Assembly: GCA_029844215.1 (NCBI GenBank)
Contig: CM056725.1
Location: 58,255,609-58,319,608, forward strand
Length of the DNA stretch: 64,000 nucleotides
Direction: 5' to 3'
Source of the DNA: Przewalskia tangutica
Lineage: Eukaryota > Streptophyta > Magnoliopsida > Solanales > Solanaceae
In this document: piece after piece, positions 57,510 through 64,000 of the stretch
Layout: each line of letters starts with the position of its first letter
Position numbering within the stretch: the stretch's first letter is position 1
Notes under the pieces: model-generated
Database searches by the model: none
What the model saw: the letters and a program-made list of their open reading frames with translations, nothing else
Told to the model about the DNA's origin: nothing
Translations under genes and position numbers: made by a program

Positions 57510-59941
57510 TGTTACACTCCGTAAGTCCAGGACATGTATAAGAGAATAAACGCTAGAACACAAGACTTGAGAAATTGGTATGAAAGGAAGAATTGTTTTT
57601 CCGACGGAAAATCTTCCGAACGTCGGAAAGGAAAAATGTTCGTTGATGAGAATTGGATTCTCAAAATGCATTATTTGAAGAGTATGGAATGTATTATCAT
57701 TATGGAAATTTATTTTACGGATTTGGTTACGTGGGGCCCACCCGAGAAATTTTACGTTTTGTGAGGCCCATGAGGATTACGAAATTTTATGGACGAATGG
57801 GAAGGCGACACATGGCACCCCCCCCCCCAATGGTCTTGGACGAAAATTACAAGGGTAAAATGGTCATTGACCATTGAAGATGAATAAGTCTTCAAGCTTG
57901 AGATTGTTGACTTGTCAACTTGTCCACTTGGCTAGTTATCCAAGTGTTCTTCATCCTAGCCACACATATGTTGATATCTTGACCCTCCATTCTGTTATAT
58001 ATACACTACACTAGTGCAAGACTAGTCTTCAACACTTAGAAAAATTACACATCCTTGTTCTTGCAAGATTAGCTCTCGGGTTTGTCAATTCCCACACAAT
58101 TTTTTTTTGTAATTTTGGTTCTTTATTCACAAGACTTTAACTCAAGGTCCCTAAGGGTATTGTAAGGATATCTCAATAGAAAGATTTCAGAAAAACGATG
58201 TTTTCACGTTAGTCGCAAGGCGAAAACCTAAGTCGTTTTCCTAGTTTTGGATTGAAAATGGAAGAGAAGTTGGTTGTGAACTTCTAAAGGCTTCAAATAG
58301 CGGATTGGAGCGTAAAGTAAATGAGCTAATAATTGCTAAGGAGCGACTTTGAATCTTGGATTTTATAAGGGCATATAAAGGTAACAATTCTTGTCGTTTT
58401 AGCAATTAAAGATTACTTATTGTTGTAGCTATGGATATTAGCAAGCATGAAGTATATAGTATGAAAAGTGTATTGGCTATTGGAACCCTAATCTGAAAAC
58501 TAGCATGTTTAGCCCTTAAGATTACAATTCGATTTGATTATTAGTTTAAGTCGTCACATGTTATATAAAGAAGGAATTGTAGTTGTTAAAGTTGTTTATG
58601 ACTATATAACATGTTTGACCTAAGGACTTGGATTGAAAAAGAATTGGAAAGAACTTTGTGTTGTTGAATAAGTTAGCCGAGAATGGCTTTGATTATGGAC
58701 TTAGTTGGTATTAATTGTGGGGCAGACTTTTACACGTATTGTAAGGCGTGTAATCCCCTTTGTTGGTTGATGTATTGAGCCTTAAATGTGGCATGTTGGT
58801 TATTGATTATCGAGCCTTGAAAAAGGTGGAAAAGTATGTAGAAACAAAGGAGGTGCTGCCCAATTTTCCGTAGAATAAGAGACCGTATACTTAGTATTAT
58901 TCTATGTTAGAAACTAGAAATTGATAGTCATGTTGTGACCAACCATTATAGGTTGACAATTCTACGTGCGGCGTATTCGACTTAGCTTGTGGATTAAGCT
59001 GAAAAGGTATGTGAACCATCTCCTCTTCTTCTAGCATGATTCCTTAAGATAAAGAAAGTAAGTCCTACTCCTTAAATGATCCATTCCTTGGTTGTACTTG
59101 GATTGCCTAATATAGAATTTGTTCTATATACTTCCTTGATTGTACTTTGATGTTTAAATTGTAAGTTGTTATAATCCATTTCCTTAGTGAAGTTTGGATT
59201 CTCAAAGGTGAAAGTATTTTACTTAAAGTACATAGAGTCTTGAAAAGGAAGTGGTTTCCAAATCTTTTGGCTAGTGCCTTAGTTCCAAAACCTAAAGGTT
59301 GTTATAATTACTTTAGGGGAGTCAAAGGAGTGATTTACTTAATTGTTTTAAAAGATGAGAAATGACATTATTTAAGAGAAGTAACTTGTTTTAAAGGTGT
59401 GAGTTACTTGAGGTTTAAAAGTAGAAGAAACTTGATTTCTAAAGATTAAGAGACTTGAAGTATTTTGAAAGTTAAGAAACTTGATTTGTAAGTATGTGAT
59501 ACTTGGTTTTAAAAGTATAAGTCTCTTGGTTATAAAAGGAATGAATATGTCTAAAACCATAAAGGGTTATAACGGCTTTATGGGAAGTTGGTTATAACGG
59601 CTTTATGGAAGGTTAAGAAAGTTGTCTATTTTGATTAATGGGCATGAGTTTCCTAGATTGTAAAAATTGAAGTTAATTGGTTTCAAAGCCTTGAAATGAA
59701 TTTCTAAAGGTGTAGTAACTTATTTTGAAAAATAGACATGTCTTGATACTACGGGTGTTAGTATCTTTGGGTTTTACATAAAAGGAGTCTTTTGAAAAGA
59801 ATGTACGTACGTAGTACTTTGGCTTGTTTAAATGAGAATTTTTCCATTTGTGCCTTGATAGTACTTTGGCTTATTTAATTGAGAATTATTCTATGTGTGC
59901 CTTGATAAGTACTTTGGCTGGCTTAAATAAGGATTTCTCTT

Positions 59942-60068
59942 GGTTTGTGTAAAGGCATGGTATTGTCTTGGTTTGTGTAAAAAGGAAAGGCATGGTATTG
60001 TCTTGGTTTATGACAAAAAGAAAGGCTTGGTAATTGTCTTGATTTGTGTAAAGGCATGGTTTTGTCTT
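59942..60068 (+). repeat. 28-bp minisatellite in element G 3' LTR
   Basis: Four units, against six in the 5' LTR (53675-53858). Confidence 0.92.
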
Positions 60069-60504
60069 GGTTTGCTTGCATATGGGTTGCTCATATAGAC
60101 ATTCGTGCAAGTGTCATATTTCCACATCTCCGCGTCCCTCCATAAAGGGCCGGCAACTTGTTTCAAGGATACCATGGGTTAGCTCCCCATGGGGGTTAGT
60201 GGTACACACTCACGGCGGGTCGGTATTTGACTCGGGCGGGTTAAATTCTCGGGATATGTATAAGTCATGGATTAGCTATCTGTGATGCGAGTATCGTGTA
60301 CCGATGACTCATTGCGGGTCCACATGACCTAAGCGGGTGAAATAATCCCTTGCGGGTGAAATAGTCATATGATAGGTTGCGTTATAACACAGAGGGTGGT
60401 TGACCCTGGCACTGACACGACCTTCATGTTTTGAAACGGTAGTGATTTCATTAATGAAAGGGTGCAGTGTGTTTATGACTTAAAGTGGAACAGTTTGGTA
60501 CGGT

Positions 60505-60700
60505 AGGCTCCGGTGGATAGCTTTCGCACTTACCCCGATCATATCTCGTGACGACAGGCTGGATCTGGTAGTTAGCTTTCGTACTTGCCCCGGTCAGTTG
60601 ATGACACAGGCTGGATCTGGTAGTTGGCTTTCGTACTTGCCCCGATCAGTTTTATGATGCAGACTGGATCTGGTGGTTCGTTTTCCTACTCGCCCGCATA
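60505..60700 (+). repeat. Minisatellite in element G 3' LTR (GGATCTGGTAGTT type)
   Basis: Four units equivalent to 54285-54485. Confidence 0.85.
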
Positions 60701-61399
60701 TTTGTAGGACACAGTGGGACTTGGTGTTCATGTATGCTTATCCGGTGTTATATTATATCATGGATCGCCGGTGAGGGCGATTCCACGTGCATGATTGATG
60801 TTATGGGCGTGAGACCCATGGTTATATTTGAGTAATGACTTTGAGGGCATGCGTCCCTGATTTGACATGATTGTTTATGTATTGTATACTGTAGTTTGTC
60901 CATCATACACGTCTCCTGTTTTATATGTGAAATGTGTGATCTCATTTACAGTTCTTACTGTTTCACATACTTGGTACATTCTTCGTACTGACCTCCTTCG
61001 TGAAATGCGTTACATGCCGCAGTTTAGGTAATGCTTGGTGATCTGCAGTGTAGGACCTGCCGAGTTTTGGATAGCTCCATCTGTTTAGGAGTTATCATTT
61101 TGATATAGTTCCTTCATGCATGTGCTTGTACGATTATTGCAGCGGGGCCTTGTCCCGTCATATTTCAGTAAAACTCTTAGAGGTCTGTATTCATATGTGA
61201 GATTGGACTCGTGTACAGTGTAGTGTCTGTTGTTTATGTATATTATATGGCAGCCTTGTCGGCTTTGCCCTTGCATGTACGTTGTTTTTTTTTTTTTAAA
61301 ACGAGGTGTTATTTAAGTTCCGCGATTTACTTGTGTCAGTCAGGTAGAAGGGTGCCCAGGTAGGGCACCAGTCACGGGCCCGGGGTTCGGGGCGTGACA

Positions 61400-61583
61400 C
61401 AAATCCAAAGTGTGCACCATCACTATTTACTCCCATTCATGGCCTTAAAGGATTATCTTTTCGTACTTCCAACTTACTTCTAGCATACATACATAATCTA
61501 AATATTATCCGTTCATGATACTTAAACATACAACAACCTTATCATGCATACAAATCTCTAAAGGGTCAAAAATATACCTGAAA
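61400..61583 (-). other. Element F interior after gag, cut by element G
   Basis: Short non-coding tail of F. The rest of its post-gag region, the polypurine tract and the start of the 3' LTR are missing between 61400 and 51248. Confidence 0.6.
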
Positions 61584-62898
61584 TCATATAGGCGGTTCAA
61601 AGGACCGCTAAAACTGGGAACTTCCACCACGACCTCTGCCACGGTCTGCCGGTGTATGAACATGCTGCCTAGCTATTGAAGGCGAAGAACCCGCAACTGA
61701 TCCAGTAGACTATGCTATCCCACCTGTAACTCTCCTACTAGTACAATCCCTCAACATATGGCCCTGACGGCCACAGGTAAAACATGCACCAGTAGCACGA
61801 CGACATTCCCTATGGTGATGTCGGCCACACTGTGAACACTGAGGGAAGAGTGGTCCCGACTGCGTAGAACCCATGTGCACGTGTGAATCCGAAACTCTGG
61901 AGCTCTCACCGCCTCTGATTACGGCGATCAACCTCCCGCCGTAAAATCGGGAAGGAGCACTCTGTGCTGGCTGAAATGTAGACCTAGTCTGCTGCTGAGG
62001 ATCTCCGCCTCGAAAATCACCCTCAACCTCGCGCCCCGGCCTCTGGGCTGGCCTTGGTCTGGCCGGGCCCTGTCTCTCCTCGCCTCAATCCTCAGTGCAT
62101 ATGTCGCATCTGGCGGATCCATACCGGGTGAAGGGCCACTCCCAGGCAAGCAGTGATCATATAACGGTCTAGCCCCATAACATAGCGATGAACTCTATCA
62201 GCCATGTCAGCCACAATAGTGTGCGCATACCTGGCCAACGAGTCAAACTCCAGGTTGTACTCTCTGATGGTTCTCCCATTCTGCCTCAATGACAAGAACC
62301 TATCAACACGGGTTCTCCTCATCTCAGGAGGCAAAAAGTGATCAAGAAAGGCCTCTGTGAACTCATCCCAAACAGCTGGAGGAGCACCCACACCCCTAGA
62401 CAGTTCTCATGACTCAAACCAGTTCAACACAATATCGCGTAACCGGTAAGAAGCTAGCACCACTAACTCGGTCTCCGAGACCCTAAGCACCTGCATAGTC
62501 CACTGTATCTATCGAATAAACTCATGAGGATCCTCCTCAGATCTCGAACCATAGAACTCGGGTGGACTGCAACCCAGAAAATCCCGAATCCTCAAACTGT
62601 TGGCTCTAGGGTTAGCTACCTGCTCCTGTCGGCGCTGCCCTACCAATATGCTAGTCAATAACCTGATCTGCTCTTCATAATCTCTATACTCCGCCTCGCT
62701 TCGAACCTGAGGCTCGGTATCGGAACCCCGAGTCGCGATCGCTCTCTACTCTCTAATATCGCCACAGAATCAACTCGCCGCCTGGACCACAACCTCAGGC
62801 ATAGTCTGGGCCTGAGTCCTAGTAACCCTCTGCGCACCACTAGCAACTCCTGCTGTTGCCTTGCCCTTCTGGGCCCAGGTCGCCTTCTGTGGAGGCAT
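61584..62898 (-). pseudogene. gag: Element F gag, nearly full length, broken
   Basis: The minus-strand start ATGCCTCCACAG at 62898 is followed by MPPQKATWAQKGKA. The capsid core is at 62391-62092 (AVWDEFTEAFLDHFLPPEMR, then RTIREYNLEFDSLARYA). The zinc-binding end is at 61931-61710, with a first Cys/His group (CSQCGRHHHREC) and a good knuckle CFTCGRQGHMLRDC. It ends near 61584-61586 after the family motif GAACCGCCTA. Frameshifts near 62655, 62400 (TGA in WFES stop), 62090 and 61930 break it. It is the most complete gag in the window. Confidence 0.85.
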
Positions 62899-63095
62899 AG
62901 CTGATTCATACACATAAGAATAAGCCAGAGACGGATCAACCTAATAACACAGCTCTATTGCACGATCTCAGAGTGAGAAGAATGGAAACCAATCCTAAAT
63001 GTCCTGCAGCCTCCTGATTATAGATGTGGTGCACAACACACTGATAATCAAGACTCTACTAGACACGGTCTGTAGACACTTTCCGAGGACTAACT

Positions 63096-63107
63096 GCTCT
63101 GATACCA
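63096..63107 (-). other. Primer-binding site of element F
   Basis: Minus strand TGGTATCAGAGC, a perfect 12-base match to the initiator-Met-tRNA 3' end complement, four bases from the 5' LTR. Confidence 0.92.
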
Positions 63108-63111
63108 CTTT

Positions 63112-64000
63112 TGTCACGACCCGACCCCGGGCCCTCGACTGGTGCCCTACCTGGCCACCCTTACAGGTATACATCAGAGATAATCAGCGCAACATACATG
63201 AAACTTATAAAATAAATCAACAAGAATTTAAACAACAGGTTAGCCGATAAGGCTACCTCTCTGGACACATATACATATACTTAAACAACCGCAGTTACAT
63301 ACTTCTTCTTTACAAACCGACCCACAAGATATGACTACAGACCTCTAAGAATTACAACTGTGACGGGACAGGGCCCTGCCATACCCCTGAATGTACATAA
63401 ATCTACAATATCAGGGAAACCGTACCCAAAAATACTACGTACATACATACTTAAAAAGAATCATAGAACTCCTTTCTTTTTAAAGCTCAAGTCACATACT
63501 CTTTTGGAAACTGTCTTCTTAACTTTTGAAATAAATTAAGAAGCCATACTTTTTAAAGTTTAGTCATTTCCACTCATAAAATCAAGGCTTATAGTATTAA
63601 CACCTCGTAGCATACACTCTTTAAAATCATGTCGCTTATACTTATAAAATCATGTCATCTATACTTTAGGAATAAAGTCCCATAACTTGAAAAATAAAGT
63701 TTCATAATCCTTAAAAGACAACCAAAGTTCATAGTCTTAAAACTTCATAACATACATTCTTTAAAGTCCATTTACTTATACTTATAAAATCATGTCGTCT
63801 ACACTTTAGAAATCAAGTCCCATAATTTAAAAAAAATAAAGTTCCATACCGTTCCAAAACCAAGTAGCTTATTCTCTTTAAAATCATAGAACTTCCACTT
63901 TTAAAATCAATCCCCTTTTCACACATAAATTCAAGTCATTTTCAAACATAAAATCCACTTACTTACTTTAAATAAATCAAGACACATATCTTTAAATCAA
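63112..64000 (-). repeat. Element F 5' LTR, partial, with internal 1-kb deletion
   Basis: Plus strand TGTCACGACCC at 63112. It matches 47885-48204 and then jumps to the equivalent of 49208 onward, so 1,003 bp including the 48/39-bp minisatellites are missing. The junction lies in ACCCAAAA (63424-63431). It runs off the window. Confidence 0.88.

Larger units (their letters stand above)
51249..61399 (+). mobile_element. Element G: gag-only LTR retrotransposon nested against element F
   Basis: 10,151 bp on the plus strand with LTRs 51249-55181 and 57510-61399, an interior of 55182-57509, a primer-binding site, a shortened gag, a hairpin and a polypurine tract. No pol domain is present. The left end reads TATTACACC where the 3' LTR has TGTTACACT. 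Flanks ATAAT (51244-51248) and CAAAT (61400-61404) do not match. It is inverted relative to F, repeating the A-in-B pattern. Confidence 0.9.
57510..61399 (+). repeat. Element G 3' LTR
   Basis: 3,890 bp, TGTTACACTCC to GGGGCGTGACA. Shorter than the 5' LTR mainly through two fewer 28-bp units. Most GC-rich small indels relative to the 5' copy lie at 60700-61100. Confidence 0.93.

Overview
The window reads as repeat-dense plant nuclear DNA. I find no intact host gene, tRNA, rRNA or CRISPR array. Almost every base belongs to Ty3/gypsy-type LTR retrotransposons, to a tandem array of an old integrated plant pararetrovirus (Caulimoviridae-like), or to short unassigned stretches between them. The LTR style (TGTTACACC/TGTTATACC starts, an AACATTCG..CGAATGTT hairpin beside the polypurine tract, initiator-Met-tRNA primer sites) and the virus type suggest a eudicot, probably an asterid such as Solanaceae. 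That placement is inference.

Layout. (1) 1-1485 is the end of a minus-strand LTR next to a decayed plant protein gene (1486-2654, DUF7745/plant-mobile-domain-like). (2) 2655-20720 is element B, a minus-strand element with about 3.45 kb LTRs and only gag inside. Its 3' LTR is split by element A (5282-14274, plus strand, same family, also gag-only), with a perfect CTTAG target duplication. (3) 20721-21189 is unassigned. (4) 21190 to about 37091, minus strand, is a head-to-tail pararetrovirus array. Unit U1 carries movement protein, capsid-like region, zinc knuckle, protease and a C-terminal ORF. U2 and partial U3 are about 4.0 kb repeats of a shorter form. Reverse transcriptase is missing from U1 and U2 and not seen in U3. 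U1 is split by a plus-strand solo LTR (31253-35091, perfect CCTTT duplication). (5) 37332-41491 is element H, minus strand, with an LTR and a badly decayed pol. (6) 41492-47884 is element D, minus strand, with 0.6 kb LTRs and an unrecognised interrupted ORF in the env position. It contains a fragment of element E (LTR plus integrase/chromodomain end, 43399-46886). (7) From 47885 to beyond the window is element F, minus strand and gag-bearing, inserted in D's 5' LTR. It carries the plus-strand gag-only element G (51249-61399).

The recurring architecture is a gag-only element with very long LTRs, inserted in opposite orientation into a relative; it occurs twice (A in B, G in F). Such elements (TR-GAG or LARD-like) need enzymes from an autonomous relative. 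No autonomous copy is complete here; only E and H keep pol fragments. Most LTRs carry one to three minisatellites.

Paired LTR copies often differ by loss of the middle base of CAG or CTG, leaving CG. This may be a base-calling artefact at CHG-methylated cytosines, so broken gag frames in A, B, F and G should be read with caution.
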